This document shows positions 34,321 to 43,661 of a DNA stretch of 64,000 nt, piece by piece (position 1 is the first letter of the stretch; every line of letters starts with the position of its first letter). Location of the stretch: positions 28,503 through 92,502 of the forward strand of contig NZ_QVMU01000018.1 of the NCBI RefSeq assembly GCF_003605645.1. The letters run 5' to 3'. The notes under the pieces are model-generated. The model was not told where the DNA came from, searched no databases, and saw nothing but the letters and a program-made list of their open reading frames with translations. The translations under genes and the position numbers were made by a program. This DNA is from Vibrio sinensis (GTDB taxonomy: Bacteria > Pseudomonadota > Gammaproteobacteria > Enterobacterales > Vibrionaceae).

Positions 34321-35364
34321 CTAATCTTGATTAAGATGTTTCGCTGCTTGTGCATTATCTTCTGCAAGCCACTCGGCTACGTCTTTTGCGAAGTAAGTTA
34401 AAATACCATCGGCACCCGCACGTTTAAAACACATTAAAGATTCAAGAACCGTTTCGCGTTCTTTTAACCACCCATTTTGGAAAGCCGCTTTATGCATTGC
34501 GTACTCACCAGACACTTGATAAGCGAAAGTTGGCACTTGTAATTCAGATTTAACTCGGCGAACCACATCTAAATATGGCATACCTGGCTTAACCATCACC
34601 ATGTCCGCGCCTTCATTGATGTCCATTGCCACTTCATGAATGGCTTCATCACTGTTCGCTGGATCCATTTGATAGTTCTTCTTGTTGCCACCTTTTAGAT
34701 TCGAAGCTGAACCGACGGCATCACGGAATGGTCCATAGTAACAAGAGGCATATTTCGCGGAGTACGCCATGATTTGAGTATTAATGTGACCCGCTTCTTC
34801 AAGCGCTTTTCGGATTGCTCCAATTCGACCATCCATCATATCAGATGGTGCGACAACATCCGCGCCAGCCTCAGCATGAGACAATGCTTGTTTGATTAGC
34901 ACCTCAGTGGTTTCATCATTAAGCACGTAACCTTCTTCATCAATGATGCCATCTTGACCATGTGTGGTAAAAGGATCGAGAGCCACATCAGTGATCACGC
35001 CAATTTGAGGAATATGTTCTTTTAGTGAACGAACTGCTCGTTGAACCAAGCCCTCTGGATTATATGCTTCTGCAGCACAAAGGCTTTTCGCATCTTGATT
35101 CACAACAGGGAATAAAGCGATAGCAGGTACACCTAGGTTTGCCAGATATTGTGCTTCTTCCAACATGAGATCGATGGATAAGCGTTCAACACCAGGCATT
35201 GATTCGACCGGCTCACGGCGATCTTTACCCATTAAGATAAACATTGGGTAAATAAGATCGTTAACTGACAACTGATTTTCTGCCATTAAACGACGGCTAA
35301 AATCATGCTTACGCATACGTCGCATACGGCGGCCGGGAAATTGCCCTTGAATCGAAACTGACAC
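34321..35364 (-). CDS. hemB: Delta-aminolevulinic acid dehydratase HemB
   Basis: 347 aa porphobilinogen synthase, joining two aminolevulinate molecules in haem synthesis. Schiff-base lysines are in MAYSAKYAS and MVKPGMPY. Where zinc enzymes have a cysteine triad, this protein has DVALDPFTTHGQDGII, so it belongs to the magnesium-dependent, zinc-free group like Pseudomonas HemB. The N-terminal arm (RRMRRMRKHDFSRRL) is typical of the octamer. Divergent from the TatD-family gene; RyhB lies downstream on the same strand after the terminator. Confidence 0.95.
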   Translation of the reverse strand: MSVSIQGQFPGRRMRRMRKHDFSRRLMAENQLSVNDLIYPMFILMGKDRREPVESMPGVERLSIDLMLEEAQYLANLGVPAIALFPVVNQDAKSLCAAEAYNPEGLVQRAVRSLKEHIPQIGVITDVALDPFTTHGQDGIIDEEGYVLNDETTEVLIKQALSHAEAGADVVAPSDMMDGRIGAIRKALEEAGHINTQIMAYSAKYASCYYGPFRDAVGSASNLKGGNKKNYQMDPANSDEAIHEVAMDINEGADMVMVKPGMPYLDVVRRVKSELQVPTFAYQVSGEYAMHKAAFQNGWLKERETVLESLMCFKRAGADGILTYFAKDVAEWLAEDNAQAAKHLNQD

Positions 35365-35524
35365 ACTATTCTCCTTCGATGATGAAAGTACCGAGACAAA
35401 TCATATCACTCTGACTTTCCTACGCTAGCGGCAAACCTTAAAAATGCAAAAAATGACCTCATACTCACACTACCGTATACTGAAGTCATCACTACTTAGA
35501 GAGCAGCACTTAGAGAACAATACC

Positions 35525-36286
35525 ATGATCGATACCCATGCCCACATATATGCCAGCGAATTTGATAATGATCGTGATGAAGTCGTTCAGCGCGCATTAG
35601 CACAAGGCATTAGTAAAATATTGCTACCAAACATCGATTTAGAATCTATTGAACCGATGCTGAAAACGGAAGCGTTATACCCAACGCTTTGTCGTTCAAT
35701 GATGGGCTTACACCCTTGTTATGTGGATGGTAATGTCGAACAAACTCTAGAGAAAATCTATCAGCAGTTCTCCCAACATGAGTTTATCGCTGTGGGTGAG
35801 ATTGGTATTGATCTCTACTGGGATAAAACATATCGACATGAACAAGAAATGGCATTTACAACCCAGCTAAGTTGGGCGAAAGAGATGAATCTCCCGGTTG
35901 TTATTCATACCCGAGACTCTATTCAAGAAACTCTAGCGCTCTTAGAAAAAGAGCAGAATGGCTCTTTACGCGGTGTATTTCATTGTTTTGGCGGTAGCAT
36001 CGAAGAAGCAAAAGCGATTAACGAACTGGGCTTTCACCTTGGCCTCGGCGGTGTATCCACATTTAAAAATGGAGGTATGGATGTGGTAATTCCTGAGTTG
36101 GATCTCGACTACCTCGTACTTGAAACTGACTGCCCATATCTCGCTCCTGTTCCTCATCGAGGAAAACGAAATGAGCCAGCCTACACACAATTGGTGGCAC
36201 AAAGAGTGGCGCAACTACGTGATATGACCATCGAAGAAGTCAGCTTAATCACCACTAAAAATGCAACTTCGTTGTTCGACCTTTAG
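35525..36286 (+). CDS. TatD-family metal-dependent nuclease/hydrolase
   Basis: 253 aa. The ATG at 35525 gives MIDTHAHIYASEFD, the metal-binding HxH start of the family; 27 upstream codons would disrupt this. Further ligands: AVGEIGIDLYWD (Glu), VVIHTRDS (His), GVFHCFGG (His), LETDCPYLAPVPHRGKRNEP (Asp). E. coli TatD has DNase activity. The wording of the motifs (LPNIDLESIEPM, MMGLHPC, GEIGIDLYWDKT, GVSTFKNGG) is much closer to the Bacteroidetes-type TatD I recall than to E. coli TatD, although the gene lies next to tatABC as in E. coli, here in the opposite orientation. Confidence 0.88.
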   Translation: MIDTHAHIYASEFDNDRDEVVQRALAQGISKILLPNIDLESIEPMLKTEALYPTLCRSMMGLHPCYVDGNVEQTLEKIYQQFSQHEFIAVGEIGIDLYWDKTYRHEQEMAFTTQLSWAKEMNLPVVIHTRDSIQETLALLEKEQNGSLRGVFHCFGGSIEEAKAINELGFHLGLGGVSTFKNGGMDVVIPELDLDYLVLETDCPYLAPVPHRGKRNEPAYTQLVAQRVAQLRDMTIEEVSLITTKNATSLFDL

Positions 36287-36308
36287 TAAAAAACATATCC
36301 ATGACTAA

Positions 36309-36340
36309 TAAAAAAAGGTTGGCATAGGCCAACCTTTTTA
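36309..36340. terminator. Bidirectional terminator between TatD-family gene and tatC
   Basis: AAAGGTTGGC and GCCAACCTTT separated by a 4-base loop (ATAG), with A- and T-runs on either side. Confidence 0.88.
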
Positions 36341-36366
36341 TCATCTTAACGCTATTCAAAAGAGCG

Positions 36367-37128
36367 TTACTCTTGTTCTTGCTCGTTTTCCTCATCACGC
36401 GAGTTATCTCGCGGTGCATAAAAACGAGTAAAGAAGAGCCCGACTTCAAATAGCAAACACATTGGAATTGCCAATAATGTTTGAGAAATAATGTCAGGTG
36501 GCGTCAACAGCATTCCCACAATAAACGCCATCACAACAATGTATGGGCGCTTTTCCCGTAAGCTTTGTGGAGTCGTTGCACCCGTCCAACATAGAAGAAT
36601 AATGGCGACAGGAACTTCAAATGCGATACCAAATGCAAGGAACAGAGCCAAAACAAAGTCTAAGTAACTCGATATATCAGTGGCAAATTCAACGCCGCCG
36701 AGTGAAATCGCAGTAAAGAAACCAAACACCAGCGGGAATACGATGAAATACGCAAAAGCAACACCGCAGTAGAATAATAACGAGCTCGAAAACATCAACG
36801 GCATAATTAAACGGCGTTCATGCTTATACAAACCCGGTGCGACAAAAGCCCACACCTGATACAAAATCAAGGGCACAGATAAGAAAACCGCCGATATTAG
36901 GGTCAACTTCAATGGCGTAAAAAATGGCGATGCCACATCTGTTGCGATCATTGTTGCCCCTGCTGGCAAACGATCTACCAGTGGCTTTGATACAAATTCA
37001 TAGATTTCATTAGAAAAATAAATCAAGCCAAGAAAGACCACCAACACTGCGGCTAACGCACGCAATAGACGATTTCTCAATTCGAGTAAATGGCTGATTA
37101 AAGGCTGTGTCTGCTCGACCGAAGACAT
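36367..37128 (-). CDS. tatC: Twin-arginine translocase subunit TatC
   Basis: 253 aa with six membrane helices (E. coli 258). It is the receptor for twin-arginine signal peptides. The ATG at 37128 is used since GAGG lies 5 bases upstream; an upstream start at 37164 would add 12 residues. Family signatures: PLISHLLELRNRLLRAL at the N-terminus and FAFGIAFEVPVAI with the conserved Glu in the middle. The tail is rich in Glu and Gln. Last gene of the ubi-tat operon. Confidence 0.94.
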   Translation of the reverse strand: MSSVEQTQPLISHLLELRNRLLRALAAVLVVFLGLIYFSNEIYEFVSKPLVDRLPAGATMIATDVASPFFTPLKLTLISAVFLSVPLILYQVWAFVAPGLYKHERRLIMPLMFSSSLLFYCGVAFAYFIVFPLVFGFFTAISLGGVEFATDISSYLDFVLALFLAFGIAFEVPVAIILLCWTGATTPQSLREKRPYIVVMAFIVGMLLTPPDIISQTLLAIPMCLLFEVGLFFTRFYAPRDNSRDEENEQEQE

Positions 37129-37193
37129 ATCGAACCTCATTATGAAAGATAAAAAAGGAGCCACATATGAAATGCAGCTCCTCCCAATAGAGA

Positions 37194-37580
37194 CTATTCG
37201 GCTTTCTTACTTGCCGCAACGTCTGATGGCGTAGTCGTGGGAGAAACCTCACTCTCTACATCCTGCGCTGTTTGCTCTGGCTTGTTACTTGCGTAAGGAC
37301 GCTGGACCTCACGCGCAGCTTGCTTAAGTTCTTCAACCGAAGACTTCAATTCTGGGGATAAATCTTCCATCCCCATTTTTTCTGCTTTGCGTAAGTTCTC
37401 TTGCAATTCTTGGACTTTCAACTCGTGTGAAATTTCATCTTTCACACTGTTCGCCATACTCTTCGCTGAGCTCACAAAACGCGAGACACTACGAATAGCA
37501 TGAGGAAGACGTTCAGGACCTAGAACCACCAATCCAACAACAGATATCAATACCAGTTCCCAAAAACCGATATCAAACAC
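37194..37580 (-). CDS. tatB: Twin-arginine translocase subunit TatB
   Basis: 128 aa. One short N-terminal helix with FDIGFWELVLISVVGLVVLGPERLP (conserved Glu-8 and Gly-Pro hinge), then an amphipathic helix and a Glu/Ser/Thr-rich tail. It joins TatC in the signal-peptide receptor. It starts 3 bases after tatA. Confidence 0.93.
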   Translation of the reverse strand: MFDIGFWELVLISVVGLVVLGPERLPHAIRSVSRFVSSAKSMANSVKDEISHELKVQELQENLRKAEKMGMEDLSPELKSSVEELKQAAREVQRPYASNKPEQTAQDVESEVSPTTTPSDVAASKKAE

Positions 37581-37583
37581 GTA

Positions 37584-37835
37584 TTATGCCTGCTCTTTGT
37601 CTTTTTTAGTTTCAGTCGTTTCAGCAGTTGCGTCTTTCTTCTGCTGTTCTAAGTTTTTTGGTTCGAAATCAGCGTCTGCGTCTTTCTTAGCTGATTCTTC
37701 GTCACTCATTGCTTTCTTGAAGCCTTTGACTGCACTACCTAAATCACCACCAATGTTACGCAGTTTCTTTGTACCAAATAGCAAGATCACGATTACAGCA
37801 ATGATCAATAATTGCCAAATACTAATACCACCCAT
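37584..37835 (-). CDS. tatA: Twin-arginine translocase subunit TatA
   Basis: 83 aa. MGGISIWQLLIIAVIVILLF followed by the FGTKKLRNIGGDLGSAVKGF amphipathic helix and a Lys/Glu-rich tail are diagnostic of TatA, which polymerises to form the transport pore. GAGGT lies 7 bases before the start. It is 50 bases after ubiB, in the same direction. Confidence 0.95.
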   Translation of the reverse strand: MGGISIWQLLIIAVIVILLFGTKKLRNIGGDLGSAVKGFKKAMSDEESAKKDADADFEPKNLEQQKKDATAETTETKKDKEQA

Positions 37836-37885
37836 TATTTTTACCTCGGGTCTTATTAAACAAATTTATAAACAGAGTTTAACGT

Positions 37886-39520
37886 CTAACGACGATAAGC
37901 TCGCCAACTAAGCAACCAAAATGTGACACCCGCAACGGCACTCACTGTAGATAGTTGCTCTATAGTGTGGTCTACCAATATTGCCGAGCATACGACCAAT
38001 GTGGCTCCAACACCAAATAAAAATTTTCCAGTCGCTTGTTGGCGCTTGGAATCACGATAGCCTTGATAAAGCTGATCCATGCGTTGATTCATGGCTTTAC
38101 CTTGTCTTAAGCTGTCGTAAAGTAGCTCTGGTAACTCCGGCAGTTTCTCAGCCCAGAAAGGCGCACGATCTTTTACTGCATTAATTACGGCCTGAGGCCC
38201 TACTTGATTCATCATCCATTCCTCAAGGAATGGCTTTGCTGTTTCCCATAAGTCTAGCTGAGGATAGAGCTGTCGGCCTAACCCCTCAACATAGAGTAAT
38301 GTCTTTTGCAGCAATACGAGCTGTGGCTGAACTTCCATATTAAAGCGACGTGCTGTGTTGAATAAATTCAACAGCACATGGCCAAATGAAATTTCACATA
38401 ATGGTTTAGCAAAAATTGGCTCACACACTACGCGAATCGCAAATTCAAACTCGTCGATGTTCGTTTCACGTGGAACCCAACCTGATTCCACATGCAATTC
38501 CGCCACACGTCGATAATCACGATTGAAAAAAGCTAAGAAATTTTCAGCTAAATAGCGTTTATCTTGGCTATTGAGGCTGCCGACAATACCACAATCCAAG
38601 CCAATCCACTGTGGGTTTTCTGGATGCTCCGGTTTAACAAAGACATTGCCAGGGTGCATATCCGCGTGGAAAAAACTGTCACGAAACACTTGAGTAAAGA
38701 AGACACTCACACCACGCTCTGCCAAAAGCTTCATGTTGGTACCGTTAGCTTTTAACCCTTCAATATCAGAAACTTGAAACCCGTATATTCGCTCAGAAAC
38801 CATGACAGTTTCATTACTATAATCAGGAAAAACTTCTGGTACGTATAACTCTTCACTGTTTTCAAAGTTGCGGCGCAATTGCATCGCGTTAGCGGCTTCA
38901 CGACGCAAATCCAATTCATCAATGAGTGTTTTTTCGTATTCTCGAACGACTTCTACTGGCTTTAAGCGACGCGCTTGCGGCAATGTTTTTGCCACGATAT
39001 GGGCCATGCGATACATCAGCTTAATATCAGCATCAATGACAGGGCGGATATCTGGGCGGATCACCTTTAGAACGACCTCTTGACCGTTATCTTTACGCTT
39101 TGCGGTATGAACCTGGGCAATAGAAGCTGAGGCAAGAGGCTCAATATCAAAGTCTGTAAACCAAGTTTCTAAAGGTGCCCCAAGCGCGGCTTCCATCTGC
39201 TCTTTTGCCTGATGACCATCAAATGGAGACACTTGATCTTGTAATAAAGCAAGAGGGTCAGCGATATGCTCAGGGAATAGATCACGACGGGTCGACATCA
39301 TCTGTCCAAACTTAATCCATACTGGACCCAGTTCTTGTAGAGCTAGACGAAGACGTTCACCCATTGGTTTATCAGCATGCTGATTTTTAATCCAGAACAA
39401 CCCTTTGCGAGCTAATAATGGCGCTTTAGTCAGCTCGTGAGTTGGCAGCAGTTCATCTAAACCATATTCCAATTGCACTTTGATAATACGATAGAGTCGC
39501 TTTAATTCTGTCGGAGTCAT
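37886..39520 (-). CDS. ubiB: UbiB, atypical kinase-like ubiquinone biosynthesis protein
   Basis: 544 aa (E. coli 546). ABC1/ADCK family member needed for ubiquinone synthesis; it has ATPase activity that may help extract quinone precursors from the membrane. The KxGQ motif (WIKFGQMMSTRRDLFP) is near residue 70, ASIAQVHTA is the altered P-loop, and HADMHPGNVFV is the catalytic-loop motif. Two C-terminal membrane helices follow. It overlaps ubiJ by 4 bases (ATGA). Confidence 0.95.
   Translation of the reverse strand: MTPTELKRLYRIIKVQLEYGLDELLPTHELTKAPLLARKGLFWIKNQHADKPMGERLRLALQELGPVWIKFGQMMSTRRDLFPEHIADPLALLQDQVSPFDGHQAKEQMEAALGAPLETWFTDFDIEPLASASIAQVHTAKRKDNGQEVVLKVIRPDIRPVIDADIKLMYRMAHIVAKTLPQARRLKPVEVVREYEKTLIDELDLRREAANAMQLRRNFENSEELYVPEVFPDYSNETVMVSERIYGFQVSDIEGLKANGTNMKLLAERGVSVFFTQVFRDSFFHADMHPGNVFVKPEHPENPQWIGLDCGIVGSLNSQDKRYLAENFLAFFNRDYRRVAELHVESGWVPRETNIDEFEFAIRVVCEPIFAKPLCEISFGHVLLNLFNTARRFNMEVQPQLVLLQKTLLYVEGLGRQLYPQLDLWETAKPFLEEWMMNQVGPQAVINAVKDRAPFWAEKLPELPELLYDSLRQGKAMNQRMDQLYQGYRDSKRQQATGKFLFGVGATLVVCSAILVDHTIEQLSTVSAVAGVTFWLLSWRAYRR
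38462..38477. other. Near-match to parS inside ubiB
   Basis: CGTTTCACGTGGAACC matches the parS consensus TGTTTCACGTGAAACA at 13 of 16 positions. It may be a weak ParB1 site or simply chance within coding sequence. Confidence 0.3.
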
Positions 39521-40122
39521 ACACGCTCCAACAGTGCATTCAATTTTGCATCCAAACGCGCAGCTTGACTTTTAACGTCATCAACTTGATCACAGAAATA
39601 TGCAACTTCTAAAGCTGGCGGCAACAAACGCCATTCTTCAGTAAGCACCTGACCAAGATGATTTTGATGCTTTAAGGCACGAGCTTTAACAAAACCACCA
39701 ACCTGATGAATGCCCTGGACTACGGTGTGTGCAACAACATCACCAGTAACACGAGATAGCCATTCTTCGATATCCGGTTTGCAATCAGTCATTAACTGAG
39801 AAAATTTTTGTGCGAGCTGAATATCACCATCCAACACCAACTTATCTTCTTTAATCAATTGGGTGATGTTTGCTTGTTCACGTAGCTCAGGCAATATGGA
39901 TAAGTTTAATGATAGATAGCAATCGGGCGTACCCTCATAGTGAGCTAAGACATCGATCTGCTGGCTAAACACAAATGTGAGTGTTTTATTCAGCTCTTTC
40001 AAATGCACTTGGATCACTTGCCCTTTTAGGCGAGAAAGGCGACGTCCTAATTCAGGGTCATCTTTAATCAAGGTATTAAGCGTGGTTTCTATCACTGCGG
40101 TGACGATCGGTTCAATTGGCAT
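39517..40122 (-). CDS. ubiJ: UbiJ, lipid-binding scaffold of the Ubi complex
   Basis: 201 aa, SCP2-type N-terminal domain (about residues 15-115), which holds hydrophobic ubiquinone intermediates, and a C-terminal coiled coil ending LDAKLNALLERV that in E. coli binds UbiK. It lies 8 bases after ubiE and overlaps ubiB by 4 bases, so ubiE-ubiJ-ubiB are translationally linked. Confidence 0.93.
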   Translation of the reverse strand: MPIEPIVTAVIETTLNTLIKDDPELGRRLSRLKGQVIQVHLKELNKTLTFVFSQQIDVLAHYEGTPDCYLSLNLSILPELREQANITQLIKEDKLVLDGDIQLAQKFSQLMTDCKPDIEEWLSRVTGDVVAHTVVQGIHQVGGFVKARALKHQNHLGQVLTEEWRLLPPALEVAYFCDQVDDVKSQAARLDAKLNALLERV

Positions 40123-40130
40123 AATAATCC

Positions 40131-40913
40131 TTAGAACTTGTAACCACGATGCAAAGCTACGATGCCACCAGTCAAATTGTAGTAACTGGTTTGCTCAAAC
40201 CCAGCCTCATCCATCATACCTTTCAATGTTTCTTGATCTGGGTGCATACGAATAGACTCAGCTAAATAACGGTAGCTATCGGCATCATTCGCCACAACTT
40301 CGCCAATTTTAGGCAATAGGTGGAATGAATAAGCATCATAAACTTTTGATAGTGGATCTAAGATTGGCTTTGAGAATTCCAATACAAGTAGGCGCCCACC
40401 CGGCTTCAACACTCGGTACATAGAGCGCAGTGCTTTATCTTTATCTGTTACGTTTCGCAAACAGAAACTGATCGTGATGACATCAAAATAGTCATCAGGG
40501 AATGGCAATTCTTCTGCATTTGCTTGTACGTAATGCACGTTCCCCACGATACCGCTATCACGCAGTTTATCGCGGCCAACATTCAACATTGAGTTATTGA
40601 TATCAGCAAGAATCACATGCCCCTTGTCACCAACAATTCGAGAGAACTTAGCAGTTAGGTCACCGGTACCACCACCAAGATCAAGAATACGCTGACCAGG
40701 ACGAACGCCACTGCAATCGATAGTAAAGCGTTTCCATAGACGGTGAATACCGCCAGACATCAAATCATTCATGATGTCGTATTTTGCAGCTACAGAGTGA
40801 AATACCTGAGCAACTTTCGCTACTTTTTCTTCTTTTGCCACTGTGGTAAAACCAAAGTGTGTCGTGTCTTGCGACTCTAGCGCGGTGCTCGATTGCACGC
40901 TTGTATCCGTCAT
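40131..40913 (-). CDS. ubiE: Ubiquinone/menaquinone C-methyltransferase UbiE
   Basis: 260 aa (E. coli 251). SAM-dependent methyltransferase acting on ubiquinone and menaquinone precursors. Motif I is DLGGGTGDLTAKFS, and UbiE signatures FHSVAAKYDIMNDLMSGGIHR and DAYSFHLLPKIGEVVANDADSYRYLAESI(R) are clear. A Ser/Thr-rich N-terminal extension of about 15 residues precedes the domain. First gene of ubiEJB-tatABC. Confidence 0.95.
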   Translation of the reverse strand: MTDTSVQSSTALESQDTTHFGFTTVAKEEKVAKVAQVFHSVAAKYDIMNDLMSGGIHRLWKRFTIDCSGVRPGQRILDLGGGTGDLTAKFSRIVGDKGHVILADINNSMLNVGRDKLRDSGIVGNVHYVQANAEELPFPDDYFDVITISFCLRNVTDKDKALRSMYRVLKPGGRLLVLEFSKPILDPLSKVYDAYSFHLLPKIGEVVANDADSYRYLAESIRMHPDQETLKGMMDEAGFEQTSYYNLTGGIVALHRGYKF

Positions 40914-40984
40914 GATTATTCCTCTTCAAGCAGTGCTTTAATAACTCGGATTCGATAATTTAATAACCGAAACACTGCGGCGAG

Positions 40985-42568
40985 TTAGTTTACTTTATCC
41001 TCAGCCGTATGTCTTTCTACCGAAGAAGCATTTTCAGTCAGATCATCAATTTCTGCGAAGCCATCATGATTCGCAATTTCAGACAGAGCTGATGAAATCG
41101 GGCGTTTTATTTCGACGCCCAGTTGCTTAAAGCTTTCCGCTTGGCGAATAACATTACCTCGTCCACTAGCGAGCTTGTTCATCGCCCCTTGGTAATTCTG
41201 GTTGGCACGGTCAAGAGCACTACCAAGGCTTTCCATGTCATCGACAAATAATCTCAGTTTGTCGTATAACTTGCTCGCTCGCTCAGCAATCAGCTGAGCA
41301 TTTTGGTTTTGTCGATCATAGCGCCATAGATTATCGATAGTACGTAGTGCCACCAGCAATGTCGTTGGACTCACCAGTATGATATTTTGCTCCATCGCAT
41401 CTTTCACCAAGCTAGGATCGGCTTGGATAGCGACCTGAAATGCAGGCTCTACAGGGATAAACATCAACACATAATCAAGGCTCTGAATGCCTTTAAGTTG
41501 ATGATAGTCCTTGTGACTCAGTCCTTTAATATGGCTGCGTAATGCGATTAAGTGATCGCTTAACGCTCTATCGCGTTCGGCATCTGTTTCAGCATTAAAG
41601 TAACGCTCATAAGCCACCAAAGCCATTTTTGAATCGACCACAACCTGCTTGTTCTGAGGTAAGTGAACAATCACATCAGGTTGATAACGTTTACCCGCTT
41701 CGTTTTGCAAACTAACTTGGGTTTGATATTCATGGCCCTCTCGAAGACCCGATTCAGCTAATACCCGAGCGAGTACCACCTCCCCCCAGTTACCTTGCTG
41801 CTTGTTATCCCCTTTTAGAGCCTGAGTTAAGTTGACCGCCTCACGAGTCATCTGCTCGTTAAGACGCTGTAGGTTTTTTAATTCATGCACTAATGTGTGG
41901 CGTTCTTTGGCTTCGATATTAAAACTATCGTTAACTTGTCTTTTAAACCCTTCTAACTGCTCTTTCAGTGGCGATAATAACCCCTCTAAGCTTTGACGGT
42001 TTTGCTGATCAACCTTAGCGGTTTTCACTTCAAATAACTGATTAGCCAAAAGCTCAAACTGATGTTTTAAACGTTCTTCGGCTTTTTCCAGTAACTCAAG
42101 TTTATCTTGGTTCGACTTGTTCTCTTGTTCATGACGAGCTTCTTGCTCACGCAACTGCGCTTCGCATTGCGATTTACTTTCACGCATAGCATTTAAATCA
42201 TCAAAAAACTGCTGGCGCTCTTGCTTCACGGCATCGAAGTAACGCAGCTTCTCTAAGACTGCCATCAACTTGCCATGTGACTGTTTTAGTTCGTACGCCG
42301 CTTTATCACGTTCTGTATCTAATTCGTCTAGTTCTTGTTGAGCCTCTAGAAGATCTTGTTGAAGCTGCTCTATTTTTGTCGCAGACAATTGCTCACTCGC
42401 AGCCAACTGCTGTTCAAGCAACTGGGCCTCAAAACGCATTTTTTGTTTCACCCACCAGCCAGCGAGAGAGCCACTCGCTATTGCACTTGCAATAACAGAA
42501 AAAAGAAGACCTTGATGCTCAAGAACCCATTGCATAAAAACGTAATAACCTAACGGAAACAAAGTCAT
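40985..42568 (-). CDS. rmuC: RmuC, predicted nuclease limiting DNA rearrangements
   Basis: 527 aa (E. coli 475). One N-terminal membrane helix, a long coiled coil (about residues 40-215), and the RmuC domain with LKGDNKQQGNWGEVVLARVL, QPDVIVHLP, VVDSKMALVAYERYFNAE and LMFIPVEPAF. The predicted nuclease core resembles restriction-type folds; in E. coli it reduces inversions at short repeats. The start is uncertain: ATG 42568 lacks a ribosome site and ATG 42535 (MQWVLEHQG) is a fair alternative. Confidence 0.92.
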   Translation of the reverse strand: MTLFPLGYYVFMQWVLEHQGLLFSVIASAIASGSLAGWWVKQKMRFEAQLLEQQLAASEQLSATKIEQLQQDLLEAQQELDELDTERDKAAYELKQSHGKLMAVLEKLRYFDAVKQERQQFFDDLNAMRESKSQCEAQLREQEARHEQENKSNQDKLELLEKAEERLKHQFELLANQLFEVKTAKVDQQNRQSLEGLLSPLKEQLEGFKRQVNDSFNIEAKERHTLVHELKNLQRLNEQMTREAVNLTQALKGDNKQQGNWGEVVLARVLAESGLREGHEYQTQVSLQNEAGKRYQPDVIVHLPQNKQVVVDSKMALVAYERYFNAETDAERDRALSDHLIALRSHIKGLSHKDYHQLKGIQSLDYVLMFIPVEPAFQVAIQADPSLVKDAMEQNIILVSPTTLLVALRTIDNLWRYDRQNQNAQLIAERASKLYDKLRLFVDDMESLGSALDRANQNYQGAMNKLASGRGNVIRQAESFKQLGVEIKRPISSALSEIANHDGFAEIDDLTENASSVERHTAEDKVN

Positions 42569-42692
42569 TTAATGGTATTTTAGTACTGGATAAATGTCCA
42601 GTTTGTCGCTCAGATAATCAACCGCTAGACTAGGCGACCCGTACACTATTCTGAGTGTCAACGGATGACTGGTTAAATTATGAAGGACTAAC

Positions 42693-43598
42693 ATGAACGA
42701 GCGTCGCGCTTTAAGTTTTGGGTTGGCAGCTGTATTGCTGTGGTCAACGGTGGCAACCGCATTTAAGTTAACATTGGCAGAATTTACGCCAATACAAATG
42801 CTCACTGTCGCTAGCTTTGTTTCGGCACTCGCGTTATTAGCTGTGTGTGCGATACAGGGTAAATTATCACTTCTCCCACAAACGTTTCTTTCCAATCCTT
42901 GGTATTACTTACTATTAGGTTTGATCAATCCACTTGCTTACTATGTGATCTTGTTTAAAGCCTATGATCTACTTCCTGCATCACAAGCGCAGGCTATTAA
43001 CTACAGTTGGGCAATTACCCTAACACTGATGGCCGCTTTCTTCCTTGGGCAGAAAATTCGCAAACAAGACTATGTAGCCTGTGTTTTTAGTTACTTAGGC
43101 GTGATCGTTATTGCCACTAAAGGCGATATTCTGGGATTGAATTTTGAAAGCCCAATGGGTGTTGCTTTAGCATTAACCTCAACGTTACTTTGGGCAAGCT
43201 ATTGGATTCTGAACACCAAAAATAAGGCCGACCCAATTGTGAGTGTATTGCTCGGTTTCTTGGTTGCTTTGCCATTTGCGGTTGCTTTAGCTCTATTTGA
43301 GGGAGCAAGTTGGGCGCACATTACATCAAAAGGCTGGCTTGCAGTTAGCTATGTGGGAATGTTCGAAATGGGTGTGACATTTGTTCTATGGTTGAGTGCT
43401 TTAAAATTAACAGAGAACACTGCACGTATCAGTAATCTAATTTTCGCGTCCCCTTTTATATCTTTAATTCTACTCGCGACAATTATTGGAGAAGAGATTC
43501 ACCCAACCACGCTAATGGGCTTGGTGTTGATCATCGCTGGCTTAGTTGTGCAGCAAATTAAGTGGGGCCGCAAGGCCCCCCAAGAAATCACAAAATAA
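42693..43598 (+). CDS. EamA/DMT-superfamily permease
   Basis: 301 aa with ten predicted membrane helices in two EamA repeats (RRALSFGLAAVLLWSTVATAFK and SPMGVALALTSTLLWASYWI start the two halves). AAGGA lies 5 bases before ATG 42693. Drug/metabolite exporter; the substrate cannot be judged. Isolated gene, divergent from rmuC. Confidence 0.88.
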   Translation: MNERRALSFGLAAVLLWSTVATAFKLTLAEFTPIQMLTVASFVSALALLAVCAIQGKLSLLPQTFLSNPWYYLLLGLINPLAYYVILFKAYDLLPASQAQAINYSWAITLTLMAAFFLGQKIRKQDYVACVFSYLGVIVIATKGDILGLNFESPMGVALALTSTLLWASYWILNTKNKADPIVSVLLGFLVALPFAVALALFEGASWAHITSKGWLAVSYVGMFEMGVTFVLWLSALKLTENTARISNLIFASPFISLILLATIIGEEIHPTTLMGLVLIIAGLVVQQIKWGRKAPQEITK

Positions 43599-43661
43599 TC
43601 GTTCTACACGCCAGCAAAGATTTGTGAATATAAGTCAGCAAAGAAAGGTCAGTGGACAAGT

